Positions 18,708-28,900 are shown, counted from the first letter of the stretch. The stretch is 64,000 nt of DNA from Dyadobacter psychrophilus (GCF_900167945.1 NZ_FUZA01000001.1:930001-994000), one strand, 5' to 3'. Notes: generated from the sequence alone by a model not told the origin. Numbers and translations: made by a program.

Positions 18708-18737
18708 AATGCACCAATGAAATGCGTTATCGCGACA

Positions 18738-21700
18738 TTAGTTAAAAATATAACGGATACCGATTTGCGCCTGCCATACGTCATTGATCGTACGACCTTT
18801 TACGAATGCGTCACGAACCAGGACCGTCTCACCAGCAATTACTTGTGTTCCCATTCTGTATGACGGAACGCCGTCAGCAGAAACACTTGCAAAGTTAAGC
18901 GGGGTCGACTGCGTAGAGTTGGAAGATACAGTAACCTGGTTTCCTACGCCCCATTTGTTGTTGATCATGTTTCCAATATTGAAAACGTCGGCACGAAGAC
19001 GGATAATATTCTTCTTGTCTTTCGCTCCCACTTTTACATAGAAATCCTGCTCAACTGTAAGATCGAAACGGGTTAACCATGGGTAAGCACCGCCATTACG
19101 CTCTGTATATTGTCCTTTTCTTTTTGACAAGTATGGGTGGCTATCAATGTAGCTTTGAAAAGCCGCTGCCTGCTCCTCAGGTGAGAATGTGTAAGTTTTG
19201 CCATTCACCGTAGTAGTTGAAGTGACAAAATTGATTTCGGAAGCGCTTTTCGGCACATACAGCAAGTCATTATTCTGACCGTCACCATTCATGTCCGTCG
19301 AGCTGATGTAAGAAAGCTTTGTTCCGCTGTTGGAAACACCTCCCAAGGTGATCATTGTTGCTCCGCCAATTTTGCCACCATATTCTTTTCTGTAAGAAAC
19401 GTAACCTACAAAGCGGTGACGAAGATCATTTCCAGACCAGGCAAGGTCAAGATTATTCAAACCATTGATCCCTGGCACGTTACCCTCAACTGTACTGGAA
19501 ACAGAAGCAACGTCTTTCGCCTGCCCGTAAGTATAACCCACCATTCCACCGAAGCCGCGTGTTGCCGCTTTTTCCAGTTTTCCCGTGATCGAGTACGAAT
19601 AACCTTTGTTTGTATTGGTCAAAACATAAACATTGGAAACGTCACCATTGATCAAACGCGCTGTTGTTGCCGCCTGTCCTGATAATCCGGATGCAGGGAA
19701 GCGGTCACGTGTGTCCGTTCCGGCGAAGTCTGCGGTTGCAGGTTTAAGGTTTACATCGATATAGCGGAGTGCATTGTAGTTTTTATTGAGAATCCCTTCT
19801 ACGGTTGCAATTACGCCCCAGCCCAACTGCTGATCGATACCAATGTTGCTTTTCCAAACCTGTGGGAATCTCAGATCTTCATCTGAGGCATTAACCTGAT
19901 ATCCGGTCAGCTTTTTAGTGTCTGTTGGATTGTATCTTGTAGGATCCAGGGTGAAAGGGAAGTTCACTGTGTTGCTTCCTTGAACCGTTGCAGAGTTCAC
20001 ACCATTGTTACCCAATTGGTTGGAGATCAATACATAAGGAATTCTTGACAAGAATAAACCTGTTCCCCCGCGAACCTGGGTCATTCTGTTCCCTTTCACA
20101 TCCCAGTTGAAACCGATCCTTGGAGAGAAATAAATGCGCGCTTTTGGGACATTTCCTGTGTTCACTTTGTAATCAGCGCCTTCATTGTCTTTAAATGTCA
20201 ATGCTGCTACATCTGCGTTATAATATTGCTTTGATGTGTTCGGGATGGTGATGTAATCTCCGCGAAGACCGGCTGTAAGCTTGAAGTTCGGCGTAACCTG
20301 GATTTCATCCTGAATGTAAAGACTCGCCGTTTGTGTTTTGAAAACCTGCCAAGGTGGTGCCTGGCCCGGAAGCAATGAATAACGATAGTTAAAACGAACC
20401 AATGTGTCCGGCGCGACCGTCAGATTAGGATTCGCTAAGTATGCATTGGCAGCGTTTTTGAAATCCTGGATCGATTTGAATACATAAACACCATTGGAAG
20501 TCGGGAAGAACAAGTTGTTCGACTTGAAATGTTCGTAAGAAGCACCCAAAGTGAATGTATGCTTACCCGCAAAATACGTGAGGTTATCCGTAATGTTGAA
20601 TGTGGAGTAATCCAAACGGTTGTTTGGCGTAAATGGATCGGAACCAATGGTCGTGTAAGTCGATCCGTCTTTCTGGATTTCCACAGTCGGGAAAATCGGC
20701 GCTTTGTATTTCCTGTCCTCGATCTGCTTGTTGAATGTTCCGATCAGGTTGTTTGCGAACTTCCCGCCGAAGTTGGAGTTCAATTCTGCGACGAACGAGC
20801 GCGTGTTGTCCTGGATAATGTAGCCCGTATTCTGGGGAGAAATCGCTGACAATGAGTTGGTACGGTTACCAAAACCTGCTGTATTACTACTATTGCTCTG
20901 GCTGATCAACACGTCCGAGTCAGAATCGTGGTGTGAGTAACGCAATGTCAGTTTATGTGCGTCGCTGATGTTGTAGTCAATGCGAGCAAGGAATTTGTTA
21001 CTCTTGTTCTCGTTGTTAAATCCGTCGATGGCCCCGATGTCGTAGTCGAATTTTTCTTTCATGAAAGAACCCAGATCTTCGAGATCCGCCGCCGTTGTGC
21101 GCGAAACATTGTCTCCTGACTGCCCGCGGTTCAGCACGAAATCCAATGCAGGGCTGGAACGTTTCACAAATTCGCCGTTAACAAAGAAGAAAAGTTTGTT
21201 CTTAATAATTGGTCCGCCCAGACGGAACCCGGTTGTTTTTTCATTGAACTCAGTAACATTGATCTTGTTTCCGTCAGCCTTATCACCTGCAAGGCTTTTG
21301 TTTTTGAAAAAGTGGAAAACAGAACCTGAAAATTCGTTCGTTCCCGAGCGCGTTACCGCGTTAATGCCTGCACCCGCAAACCCGGACTGGCGAATGTCAT
21401 AAGGTGCAATGTTGATCTGAACCTCTTCAATCGCGTCCAGCGAAATTGCAGAAGAGCCTGTCCGCCCGCCAGCTGCTGCCTCGTTACCCAAGCCGAAACC
21501 GTTGTTAAAAACAGAGCCGTCAATTGTAAAGTTGTTATACCGGCTGTCCTGGCCTCCGAAAGAGCGGCCGTTGCCGTATGCATTGTATTTCGTAATGTCA
21601 TTCAACGTTCTGCCCAATGTAGGCAGGCTTGTAAGCAAGCCTTTGTTGAATGTCGTAGCTGCTCCCGTGCGGTCCGAGCTGAAAATATCGCTTCCGGCTC

Positions 21701-22088
21701 CCGTTACAATCACCTCGCTTAGTTCCGTTGAACCGTCCTGTAAATCAAAATTTACGTTTGCGGCCGTTCCGAGGTTAGCGAAAATGTTTTCCTGTGATTT
21801 GTCGCTGAAACCAACGAATGAAACCGTCACCGTGTAAGGTCCGCCCACACGCACTGCGGGGATCGTATAAAGTCCCTGATCATTGGTTACGGAGCCATAT
21901 TTACTTCCGGATGGAACGTGAATTGCTACTACAGTCGCTCCTGGCAGCACTTCTCCTTTGCTGTCCGCTACACGACCCGTGATTGCTGATGAAGTTACCT
22001 GCGCCCGGACATCGGGAGTAAACAGGGATAATAGGAAGACAACCAGCGCTAGACTCGCTGCCCTGAAAAGTAAACTTTTCCCGTTCAT
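18738..22088 (-). CDS. Oar-like TonB-dependent receptor
   Basis: A 1116-residue outer-membrane protein starting at the ATG at 22088, which puts a signal peptide ([17 protein letters not shown] onward to VRAQ) at the N-terminus. Upstream in-frame codons to 22208 are lysine- and tyrosine-rich leader DNA. A carboxypeptidase-regulatory-like domain follows ([20 protein letters not shown]), then a plug with [17 protein letters not shown] and [22 protein letters not shown] sequence, and a large barrel ending IGIRYIFN. The plug and size match Oar-type receptors rather than SusC; no SusD gene is adjacent. The substrate is unknown; related proteins include the Myxococcus Oar protein. It is monocistronic. 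Confidence 0.9.
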   Translation of the reverse strand: MNGKSLLFRAASLALVVFLLSLFTPDVRAQVTSSAITGRVADSKGEVLPGATVVAIHVPSGSKYGSVTNDQGLYTIPAVRVGGPYTVTVSFVGFSDKSQENIFANLGTAANVNFDLQDGSTELSEVIVTGAGSDIFSSDRTGAATTFNKGLLTSLPTLGRTLNDITKYNAYGNGRSFGGQDSRYNNFTIDGSVFNNGFGLGNEAAAGGRTGSSAISLDAIEEVQINIAPYDIRQSGFAGAGINAVTRSGTNEFSGSVFHFFKNKSLAGDKADGNKINVTEFNEKTTGFRLGGPIIKNKLFFFVNGEFVKRSSPALDFVLNRGQSGDNVSRTTAADLEDLGSFMKEKFDYDIGAIDGFNNENKSNKFLARIDYNISDAHKLTLRYSHHDSDSDVLISQSNSSNTAGFGNRTNSLSAISPQNTGYIIQDNTRSFVAELNSNFGGKFANNLIGTFNKQIEDRKYKAPIFPTVEIQKDGSTYTTIGSDPFTPNNRLDYSTFNITDNLTYFAGKHTFTLGASYEHFKSNNLFFPTSNGVYVFKSIQDFKNAANAYLANPNLTVAPDTLVRFNYRYSLLPGQAPPWQVFKTQTASLYIQDEIQVTPNFKLTAGLRGDYITIPNTSKQYYNADVAALTFKDNEGADYKVNTGNVPKARIYFSPRIGFNWDVKGNRMTQVRGGTGLFLSRIPYVLISNQLGNNGVNSATVQGSNTVNFPFTLDPTRYNPTDTKKLTGYQVNASDEDLRFPQVWKSNIGIDQQLGWGVIATVEGILNKNYNALRYIDVNLKPATADFAGTDTRDRFPASGLSGQAATTARLINGDVSNVYVLTNTNKGYSYSITGKLEKAATRGFGGMVGYTYGQAKDVASVSSTVEGNVPGINGLNNLDLAWSGNDLRHRFVGYVSYRKEYGGKIGGATMITLGGVSNSGTKLSYISSTDMNGDGQNNDLLYVPKSASEINFVTSTTTVNGKTYTFSPEEQAAAFQSYIDSHPYLSKRKGQYTERNGGAYPWLTRFDLTVEQDFYVKVGAKDKKNIIRLRADVFNIGNMINNKWGVGNQVTVSSNSTQSTPLNFASVSADGVPSYRMGTQVIAGETVLVRDAFVKGRTINDVWQAQIGIRYIFN

Positions 22089-22446
22089 AAATTTGGTTGA
22101 TTTGGTTTGTAATATTAGTAGCTTCATCAATGACGATGAGTAATATTTACCGTAAAATAAATTCTTTTTTATTTTAATAACAAAATTGTAAATCCTACTA
22201 AAATGCAATACTAATAAGTGTAACTACTTGATTTGTTGGAATAATGCAGAATTCTGTAACAATACTTCAATATTTTTAGCATTATCAAATTGTTAACAAA
22301 AGCCAGGATGCGTCCCTGTGCTTTTAAAGCAATTTCTGATGTCTTGACAAGTTTTTTTAGCGACTTTTGCAATTCGTGCTTTTAGCAATGAAATAAAGTG
22401 ATTAGTATTATTTCGACGGAGAAAAAATCAAATTAATCAGCATTCC
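22089..22446. other. 358-base AT-rich divergent intergenic region
   Basis: This separates the Oar-like receptor from the alpha/beta hydrolase gene. I see no coding potential, RNA gene or strong hairpin. On the plus strand GACTTTTG (22371-22378) is a one-mismatch -7 box for the hydrolase. The minus-strand half is a long AT-rich leader for the receptor, in which no full-consensus promoter could be found. Confidence 0.5.
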
Positions 22447-23223
22447 ATGCAACTCAATTATAAACAAATCGGTGACAACGGAAGACCACTGATCATTCTT
22501 CACGGCGTTTTTGGTTTCCTTGACAACTGGCTTACCATTGGCAAAACGATTTCCGAACACGGCTACAAAGTATTCCTGGTTGACCAGCGCCATCACGGCC
22601 GGTCGCCGCACGAAGGGCCGCTTGATTTTCCGACATTAGCAGCTGATTTGAAAGGATTTTTAGAAGAACATCAGATTTCCGATCCTATCCTGATCGGACA
22701 CTCGATGGGCGGAAAGACTGTAATGGAATATGCCGTGACCTATCCCGAAAGCATTAAAGAGCTCGTAATCGTGGATATCGGCCCGAAGGCTTACCCTATT
22801 CACCACAAGAAAATATTGGAAGGGCTTAACGCGATCCAGATCGGTGAGATAGAAAACAGAAACCAGGCTGATGAAGTCCTTAGCGAATACGAACCGATTC
22901 TGGCTGTGCGCCAATTCCTGCTGAAAAACCTTTACAGAAAAGATGAAGGCGGCTTCGGCTGGCGGTTTAACCTGCCCGTTCTGACCTCGGATATGAGCAA
23001 AGTTGGAGCAGAAATTGTATCTGAACAAAAAATTGAAGCCCCCACCCTTTTTATCAAGGGTGAGAACTCCAAATACATTGTTGAAGAAGACTGGGAAGGA
23101 ATACAGAAAATATTTCCGAATGCGCGGCTGGAAACCATTTCCGGCGCAGGGCATTGGGTGCAGGCAGAGCAACCGAAAGCTTTTGTGGCTGCGCTTCTAA
23201 AATTCCTGGATGAAACTATCTGA
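22447..23223 (+). CDS. alpha/beta fold hydrolase (YbfF-like esterase)
   Basis: A 258-residue alpha/beta hydrolase. Seen are the oxyanion segment LHGVFGFLDNW, the DQRHHGRSP block, the nucleophile elbow GHSMGG with Ser86, and the C-terminal GAGHWVQAEQP with His236; an acid residue lies between. The pattern LHGxxGxxDNW...DxRxHGxSP is that of the YbfF family of short-chain esterases. It has no signal peptide, so it is cytoplasmic. Its natural substrate is not known. Its end overlaps the convergent lipoprotein gene by eight bases. Confidence 0.88.
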   Translation: MQLNYKQIGDNGRPLIILHGVFGFLDNWLTIGKTISEHGYKVFLVDQRHHGRSPHEGPLDFPTLAADLKGFLEEHQISDPILIGHSMGGKTVMEYAVTYPESIKELVIVDIGPKAYPIHHKKILEGLNAIQIGEIENRNQADEVLSEYEPILAVRQFLLKNLYRKDEGGFGWRFNLPVLTSDMSKVGAEIVSEQKIEAPTLFIKGENSKYIVEEDWEGIQKIFPNARLETISGAGHWVQAEQPKAFVAALLKFLDETI

Positions 23224-23647
23224 CAAATTTAAGCCTTGGATTATTGCAGGGCTTAACAATCATCTCGCTGCCCGACATTTGAATTTCCCAACTCGGGCAA
23301 TTCACGCAGTTGACAAGCGCGCATAATGGGTTGGCAGGAAGGGCTATTTGCGGCTTTACATCCATGACCGAACCATTAATGATGAGCGTTCCGGGTGCGC
23401 AGCACGCAGGTTTCCCGTCCGGCTCGAGGATAACGCCGTCAGATCGAAAGATCAGTGTATCTGCTTTACTCGGCTCAATGGGCTCCCAGACGTTTTTCGT
23501 GCCGTCTATCGCATTTTTTTCAGTTGCCGATAGATACCATTTGCCCTGAATGGATAAAAAGTCGGCGGCGCTCAAAGTGTCCATGGAGTCTTTTTTACAC
23601 GACAACATCAAGGCGATACAGAAGGGTATGTATAGTAACCGTTTCAT
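23216..23647 (-). CDS. lipocalin-like lipoprotein of unknown function
   Basis: A 143-residue lipoprotein: signal MKRLLYIPFCIALMLSCKK with a lipobox ending at Cys17. The mature part begins with a GKWYLS motif like that of lipocalin-like lipoproteins of Bacteroidota, then DTLIFRSDGVIL. Five more cysteines (ACC, LCALVNCVNC) sit in the second half and could form disulfides or bind metal, which is unusual for the fold. The upstream in-frame start at 23719 would bury the signal sequence, so the ATG at 23647 is used. Confidence 0.7.
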   Translation of the reverse strand: MKRLLYIPFCIALMLSCKKDSMDTLSAADFLSIQGKWYLSATEKNAIDGTKNVWEPIEPSKADTLIFRSDGVILEPDGKPACCAPGTLIINGSVMDVKPQIALPANPLCALVNCVNCPSWEIQMSGSEMIVKPCNNPRLKFVR

Positions 23648-23727
23648 TGTTTTTAACTTTGTTCTTTCATGTATGATACAAATCATGTGAATAAGGTTGG
23701 AAGAAAAATTAAATTTCACATTAACTT

Positions 23728-24432
23728 ATGAATCAGCCGCATACAAGGCTTTATCTTATCCCAACAGTTCTTGCAGATGATACTCAGCAGCAAGTGCTAA
23801 GCCCTCAGATCCTGAGCACGATCCAAAATCTGAATGTCTTCTTTGTGGAGAATGTCCGGACTGCAAGGCGTTTTATCAGCAGCCTGAAACTAGGGAAGGT
23901 GATTGACGGGCTTACGTTCATTGAGCTGCATAAGGATACGCCTGAGCATGTTACAATGGAACATTTGCGAAGCCTTAGCGAGGATGCAGGCGTGCTCTCG
24001 GAAGCGGGATGTCCCGGCGTTGCGGATCCCGGCGCAGTGGCGGTGGGCATTGCGCACAGGTTAGGCATTCGGGTGGTGCCGCTGGTGGGACCGTCATCTA
24101 TTTTGCTGGCATTAATGTCGTCCGGGCTGAGCGGACAGTCTTTTGCTTTTCATGGATATCTGCCCATTGATAAGTCTGAACGAAAAAAAGCTTTGCAGCA
24201 GTTGGAACGTGATGCACGGCAAAGTGGTCAGACGCAGATTTTCATGGAAACTCCATTTCGAAATAACGCGTTTTTAGATGCAATTCTTGAAACCTGTGCA
24301 ACAGACACGATGCTTTGTATTGCTGCCAATGTCACTGCTGAGGATGAGTTTATTAAAACAATGTCTGTCAAAAACTGGAAGGCGAATAAACCGGATCTGC
24401 ACAAGAAGCCTACGATTTTCCTGATCGGGTAA
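23728..24432 (+). CDS. RsmI-like SAM-dependent methyltransferase (tetrapyrrole methylase fold)
   Basis: A 234-residue protein of the tetrapyrrole methylase fold, closest in pattern to RsmI, which 2'-O-methylates C1402 of 16S rRNA. It shows LYLIPTVLADD, FFVENVRTARRFI, the loop EAGCPGVADPGA (RsmI: DAGTPGISDPG), and LVGPSSILLALMSSGLSGQSFAFHGYLP. It is shorter than classical RsmI (about 280 residues) and lacks its C-terminal extension. Many Bacteroidota carry this short paralogue; it may modify the same or another RNA target. It is divergent from the lipoprotein gene. Confidence 0.8.
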   Translation: MNQPHTRLYLIPTVLADDTQQQVLSPQILSTIQNLNVFFVENVRTARRFISSLKLGKVIDGLTFIELHKDTPEHVTMEHLRSLSEDAGVLSEAGCPGVADPGAVAVGIAHRLGIRVVPLVGPSSILLALMSSGLSGQSFAFHGYLPIDKSERKKALQQLERDARQSGQTQIFMETPFRNNAFLDAILETCATDTMLCIAANVTAEDEFIKTMSVKNWKANKPDLHKKPTIFLIG

Positions 24433-24531
24433 AAGTAAAAATTGATACAATCTTTCCAACCATATGCAGGGTGAACTGATCTTAATGGTAATTAAAGTCA
24501 ATAACTCAACTACAAAAAGCTTTACTTCGCC

Positions 24532-25233
24532 ATGAAAAAATGGATCTTATTTTCCGCCCTGTCGCTGGCCGGATTAATGTCAGCCTGCAATGATGATGAC
24601 TCGCTGAATCCAGTATTTATTTCTGATTCAGCCTTTGAGACGGGCACAGACGAATGGGTTGCTGAATTTGCAGAGTATTCTACGGAGACAGATTCTTTGA
24701 CATTGCGTATGCTGGCGCGAAGGTCCCGGCTACCAACCGGCCTGGATACCAGTAAATATGCCTATATGGTTGAGGCTTCTAATGGCAGTGACGATATGTT
24801 TATGTATCTAAAAAAGAAACTGACCGGCTTGAATGCGAACCAGACCTACAACATTTCGTTTGAGGTAACCATCGCCACACATTATCCGGAAGGCGGCATA
24901 GGAGCTGGTGGTGCTCCCGGTGGCTCTATGTTTCTCAAAACCGGGGCCTCTGGTATTCAGCCAGCCAGAAAGCTGGTGAACAAAATATACGAGTTCAATC
25001 TTGATAAAGGCGCACAGTCAGAGGAAGGCGTGGACGCTGTGATCATTGGAGACGCAACAAATGGCACATCTGAAAGCACTTATAAGCTAGTTCGGAAGGC
25101 CAGCACAAAACCATTTGTAGCAAAGGCCAATGAAAAAGGTGAAATCTGGCTGTTCGTCGGAGTTGACTCCGGTTATGAAGGCATTAACACCGTTTACTAC
25201 GACCGGATCAAAGCATTAATTTCCGCTCAGTAG
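24532..25233 (+). CDS. lipoprotein of unknown function
   Basis: A 233-residue lipoprotein with signal MKKWILFSALSLAGLMSACN; the lipidated residue would be Cys19, followed by DDD. The mature part reads as a beta-rich domain with FETGTDEWVAEFAEYS near its start, resembling carbohydrate-binding-type beta sandwiches, and conserved glycine-rich loops in the middle. I do not recognise a characterised family. A terminator follows, so it is transcribed alone or with the upstream methylase gene, 99 bases away. Confidence 0.65.
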   Translation: MKKWILFSALSLAGLMSACNDDDSLNPVFISDSAFETGTDEWVAEFAEYSTETDSLTLRMLARRSRLPTGLDTSKYAYMVEASNGSDDMFMYLKKKLTGLNANQTYNISFEVTIATHYPEGGIGAGGAPGGSMFLKTGASGIQPARKLVNKIYEFNLDKGAQSEEGVDAVIIGDATNGTSESTYKLVRKASTKPFVAKANEKGEIWLFVGVDSGYEGINTVYYDRIKALISAQ

Positions 25234-25258
25234 AATACCAAAACAAAAATCGAAAATG

Positions 25259-25298
25259 AAGCGTCGCTGCACTACCGTGTAACGACGCTTTTGTTTTT
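25259..25298 (+). terminator. intrinsic terminator after the lipoprotein gene
   Basis: AAGCGTCG (25259-25266) pairs with CGACGCTT (25283-25290) over a 16-base loop, followed by a T-rich tract interrupted by one G. Confidence 0.75.
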
Positions 25299-25382
25299 GG
25301 CACATTAAAGGCTTCTTTCGGGTCGGTTTGCAAAGTGTTTTGTAACTTCGCCCGAAATTATTGCAGCTCTTAAAAATAGAAA

Positions 25383-26021
25383 ATGACCACAGTCCAGACT
25401 TTCACATTCAACCCGTTTCAGGAAAATACCTATGTGCTTTACGATGAAACGGGCGAAGCGGTTATCATTGATCCGGGCTGTGTGGAGAAAGACGAATATC
25501 AGGAATTGTATAATTTCATTGAAGTCAACGGCTTGAAACCGGTTGAGATCATCAACACGCATGCACACATTGACCACGTCCTGGGCGTTGCGGCTGTAAA
25601 GCGGAAATACAATATTCCGTTCGCGCTGCACCAGATCGATGAGCCGTATTTAAAGGCAGTTAAAACTTACGCGTCCAATTACGGTTTTTATCAGTTTGAT
25701 GAGCCTGAAATCGATCGTTACCTGACGGAAGGAGAAATCATAAAGTTTGGAAACTCGGAACTGGAAATCATTTTTGTCCCCGGTCATGCGCCCGGCCACG
25801 TTGCGTTTGTAAGTCACGCCGATCATTTCGTAATCGGGGGCGATGTGTTGTTTTATATGAGCATAGGCCGCTCCGATCTGCCAGGTGGAAATCACGAGAC
25901 ATTGATTCACAGCATTCGGACCAAAATGTTTACACTGCCCGAAGACTACAAAGTCTATGCAGGTCATATGCAAGCCACTACGATTGGTTTTGAAAAGAAA
26001 AACAATCCTTTTTTCAGATAA
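25383..26021 (+). CDS. MBL-fold metallo-hydrolase (glyoxalase II-like)
   Basis: A 212-residue metallo-beta-lactamase-fold hydrolase. The zinc signature THAHIDH is at residues 59-65; further ligands are in VPGHAPGHV and the GGDVLF Asp, with a C-terminal His in YAGHMQAT. The single compact domain without the helical glutathione-binding tail fits the YcbL-like branch of glyoxalase II proteins, which act on small thioesters. It is cytoplasmic. The next gene, pssA, starts one base after its stop, so the two are co-translated. Confidence 0.85.
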   Translation: MTTVQTFTFNPFQENTYVLYDETGEAVIIDPGCVEKDEYQELYNFIEVNGLKPVEIINTHAHIDHVLGVAAVKRKYNIPFALHQIDEPYLKAVKTYASNYGFYQFDEPEIDRYLTEGEIIKFGNSELEIIFVPGHAPGHVAFVSHADHFVIGGDVLFYMSIGRSDLPGGNHETLIHSIRTKMFTLPEDYKVYAGHMQATTIGFEKKNNPFFR

Positions 26022-26022
26022 T

Positions 26023-26742
26023 ATGATCCGTCGCAACATCCCCAACGCCCTTACCTGTGGAAATCTTCTGTGCGGATGCATTGGAGTTGTAGAAGCGTTT
26101 CATAACAATATCGTCATTTCCTGCATTCTGATTGGCGTAGCGCTTGTTTTTGACTTTTTCGACGGTTTCCTTGCCAGATTGCTAAAAGTGAGCTCTGCCA
26201 TTGGAAAGGATCTTGATTCACTGGCCGATATGGTTACGTTCGGTTTGCTGCCTTCTATTATCATTTACCAGCTCCTGATGCAAAGCATTCCCGATCTATT
26301 CGGTATTTGGAAGGCTTATCCCGCATTCATCATCGCCATTTTCTCAGCAATCAGGCTGGCAAAGTTCAACAATGATCCGCGGCAAAGCGATTCGTTTATC
26401 GGAGTGCCTACTCCCGCCAACGCAATGCTCGTCGCATCCTTGCCGATTATCATTCTTACCGAAGATCCTTTTTGGAAAGAAATAATTGTCAACACCAATA
26501 ACCTGCTCATATTTTCGGTGATAATGTCCTATTTGCTCGTGATGGAAATGCCACTGATCGCATTGAAATTCAAGCACTTCGGATGGAAAGGCAACGAGTT
26601 TCGCTTTCTCTTGATAGGGCTGACTATCATTTTAGTGGTAACACTCAAAATCCTCGCTGTGCCGGCAATTATTATTCTCTACATTCTGCTTTCCATCGTG
26701 GACAACGTCACGAAAAAGGGTCGATCAATTGGTAACATTTAG
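26023..26742 (+). CDS. pssA: CDP-diacylglycerol--serine O-phosphatidyltransferase
   Basis: A 239-residue integral membrane enzyme that makes phosphatidylserine, the precursor of phosphatidylethanolamine. It carries the CDP-alcohol phosphatidyltransferase motif D-x2-DG-x2-AR-x8-G-x3-D-x3-D, seen as FDFFDGFLAR followed by GKDLDSLAD. NIPNALTCGNLLCGC at the N-terminus and about seven membrane helices match the Bacillus-type PssA. The ATG at 26023 gives this N-terminus; an upstream in-frame start at 25957 lies inside the MBL gene. Confidence 0.92.
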   Translation: MIRRNIPNALTCGNLLCGCIGVVEAFHNNIVISCILIGVALVFDFFDGFLARLLKVSSAIGKDLDSLADMVTFGLLPSIIIYQLLMQSIPDLFGIWKAYPAFIIAIFSAIRLAKFNNDPRQSDSFIGVPTPANAMLVASLPIIILTEDPFWKEIIVNTNNLLIFSVIMSYLLVMEMPLIALKFKHFGWKGNEFRFLLIGLTIILVVTLKILAVPAIIILYILLSIVDNVTKKGRSIGNI

Positions 26743-26795
26743 TTTTTGTTGCAACTTTGCCCACTGTATTTCACGTTAATTTTTTGCAAAAAAAT

Positions 26796-27797
26796 ATGGC
26801 TTTCTCTAGAATAACCGGCCTTGGCTATTACGTTCCGGATAACATTATCACCAATAATGACCTAACCAAGTGGATGGAGACATCGGATGAATGGATTCAG
26901 GAAAGGACGGGAATTCGTGAGCGCCGCTATTTCGAGCACGGGAAAGACACCAATTACAGCATGGCTGCCGCAGCCTCGCGGCAAGCTTTGGAACGTGCCG
27001 GTTTAGCGCCCAACGACATTGATGTAATTGTATATGCCACCATTACACCCGACTATTTCTTCCCCGGATCTGCCTTTCTTATGCAGCGGGAGCTCGGCAT
27101 GGATGGGAAGCCAGTGATAGACATTCGCCAGCAATGTTCGGGATTTGTATATGCGCTTTCTATTGCAGACCAATTCATTAAATCAGGCATGTACAAGACC
27201 GCGCTGGTGATCGGCAGCGAGATTCAGTCGTCCTGGATCGACAAGACTACTGCGGGCAGAAACACGGCCGTTATCTTCGGAGATGGCGCAGGAGCAGCGG
27301 TTCTTACCGCCACTGAAGATCCCCAACATTGTATATTATCTACACACCTTCATGCAGATGGACGTTTTGCAGAGGATCTTTTTGTAAAAGAACCAGGCAG
27401 CAGCAGACCCGGACGCGCAGCAACAAAAGAAATGCTGGATGAAGGCGGCTTCAATGTGCATATGAATGGGAATGCAGTCTTCAAACACGCAATCGTGCGT
27501 TTCGGAGAGGTCATTAATGAAGCTTTGGAAGCCAATGGATATCAGCAAAGCGACCTGGATTTACTGGTTCCGCATCAAGCCAATATCCGCATCAGTGACT
27601 ATGTCCGCCAGCAATTAGGACTCGATGAGGCACAAGTCGTTAACAACATTCAACGTTTTGGCAACACCACGGCGGCTTCTATCCCGATTGCCATGGCCGA
27701 AGCCTGGGAACAGGGCAGGTTGCAAGACGGCAACCTGATTTGTCTGGCAGCATTCGGAAGCGGGTTTACGTGGGCTTCCGCGCTGATCAGGTGGTAA
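26796..27797 (+). CDS. fabH: beta-ketoacyl-ACP synthase III family protein
   Basis: A 333-residue thiolase-fold condensing enzyme with the FabH triad: Cys114 (RQQCSGF), His260 (PHQAN) and Asn290 (GNTTAAS). FabH joins acetyl-CoA or another acyl-CoA primer to malonyl-ACP to begin fatty acid synthesis. It follows pssA by 53 bases, so membrane lipid genes are grouped. The ATG at 26796 was chosen over a TTG 39 bases upstream. It carries no plsX or acpP neighbour, so it could be a second, specialised copy; the primary fabH of the genome may be elsewhere. Confidence 0.87.
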   Translation: MAFSRITGLGYYVPDNIITNNDLTKWMETSDEWIQERTGIRERRYFEHGKDTNYSMAAAASRQALERAGLAPNDIDVIVYATITPDYFFPGSAFLMQRELGMDGKPVIDIRQQCSGFVYALSIADQFIKSGMYKTALVIGSEIQSSWIDKTTAGRNTAVIFGDGAGAAVLTATEDPQHCILSTHLHADGRFAEDLFVKEPGSSRPGRAATKEMLDEGGFNVHMNGNAVFKHAIVRFGEVINEALEANGYQQSDLDLLVPHQANIRISDYVRQQLGLDEAQVVNNIQRFGNTTAASIPIAMAEAWEQGRLQDGNLICLAAFGSGFTWASALIRW

Positions 27798-27803
27798 AAT
27801 GAA

Positions 27804-28163
27804 CTAATACTGTCCTATTGAAAGCATTACAAGGGTACATCCCTCTATTGGTATGATATTTTTATCTTCTAGTATGCTTTTAAATTCAGGATTCTCTGTA
27901 CCAGGGTTAAAGATGACGCGTTTAGGATTTAAAGAAATAATATAATCATAGTACTCGGGCTGATGGCTTGGATTAATGTACAACGTTACCGTATCCACAT
28001 CCTTCCAGTCTTGTTTGTCCAGATGAATTTCTTCGCCTAATGCAGTTCCTTTTCTCCGGCCAAGGAGCAATATCGGATGTCCGTAGGTTCTGAGTTTTTG
28101 TGCAGCCAGATAAGCGTATCTGGAAGGGTTTGATGTTGCACCTAAGATGAGCGTGCGCTTCAT
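27804..28163 (-). CDS. CoA-binding domain protein
   Basis: A 119-residue Rossmann-fold protein of the CoA_binding_2 (YccU-like) family. The N-terminal TLILGATSNPSRYAYLAAQKL is the nucleotide-binding loop, followed by GHPILLLGRRKG and a C-terminal PGTENPEF...IEGCTLVML. Structures of this family bind CoA, but no reaction is known. It is cytoplasmic, single-copy here and convergent with fabH, six bases apart. Confidence 0.82.
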   Translation of the reverse strand: MKRTLILGATSNPSRYAYLAAQKLRTYGHPILLLGRRKGTALGEEIHLDKQDWKDVDTVTLYINPSHQPEYYDYIISLNPKRVIFNPGTENPEFKSILEDKNIIPIEGCTLVMLSIGQY

Positions 28164-28314
28164 ATGAATGGATTTAGTGAAACAAAAAAGGAATCAGATC
28201 CTTTAAACACTATTAATAACATGGAAAGAATACAAAATCGTTTCCTTCACCAAAAGCCGGTCTCGATAAGTGCATCAAAATAGCTATAAACCAAATTATA
28301 TATCTTGAATCAAA

Positions 28315-28887
28315 ATGAATGAGTCAAATGTAAGTCGGAGTTTCTGGAACGAAAAGTGGGCAAAAATTATATTCGACGAAATCGAGAACGCTCCTCATTA
28401 TGAAGTATCGAACTATGGCAGATTAAAGAGTTTTCAAAATAATCCAAAGGAAGGTGCAGTTATAAAGGGTTCTGTAATACAAGGTTACAGGTCTTTAAAC
28501 ATACGTGTGGCTGGCGGTAAAACTATTAACAGATATGTGCACAAGCTGGTAGCGGAACATTTTGTTGATAAACCAAGCGACGATCACGTGTTTGTGATCC
28601 ATTCGGACTTCGAAAAGCAGAACAATTATTTCGAAAATCTGAAATGGGTGACGAAGGCAGAAATGATTGATCACAACCGTGAAAATCCTGCTTTCATTAA
28701 CCGTGTTATACCGAGAAGGACTAAAAATTATAAACTGACGGAGAGTAAAGTGCGGATCATTAAAAAGCTGTTGAAGAACGACAATAACCGCTTGAAAATG
28801 ATCGCGAAGCAATTTGGCATCACGCATACGCAGCTCAACAGGATCCGTTCAGGAGAAAATTGGAAACATGTAACCATTGAGGATTAA
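28315..28887 (+). CDS. freestanding NUMOD4/HNH endonuclease-like protein with C-terminal helix-turn-helix
   Basis: A 190-residue protein. Residues about 20-40 hold a NUMOD4 motif (APHYEVSNYGRLKS), a short DNA-binding element of homing endonucleases. An HNH_3-like nuclease segment follows, with YVHKLVAEHFV, VIHSDFEKQNNYFENLKWVT; the His of VIHS and Asn of QNN match catalytic and metal positions. The C-terminus (about 140-190) reads as a helix-turn-helix, KMIAKQFGITHTQLNRIRSG. It is not inside an intron, intein or phage as far as can be seen. The likely activity is site-specific DNA nicking or cleavage. Confidence 0.78.
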   Translation: MNESNVSRSFWNEKWAKIIFDEIENAPHYEVSNYGRLKSFQNNPKEGAVIKGSVIQGYRSLNIRVAGGKTINRYVHKLVAEHFVDKPSDDHVFVIHSDFEKQNNYFENLKWVTKAEMIDHNRENPAFINRVIPRRTKNYKLTESKVRIIKKLLKNDNNRLKMIAKQFGITHTQLNRIRSGENWKHVTIED

Positions 28888-28900
28888 AGGAAATACTTAA

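Noticed and set aside
22089..22208. Longer N-terminus of the Oar-like receptor
   Set aside because: The 40 extra residues precede a clear signal peptide, so they would bury it; the ATG at 22088 is the better start.
22660..23172. 170-residue open frame on the minus strand
   Set aside because: Antisense to the alpha/beta hydrolase gene, whose catalytic motifs are clear; no family match.
25650..26081. 143-residue open frame on the minus strand
   Set aside because: Antisense to the MBL hydrolase and pssA, both well supported by motifs.
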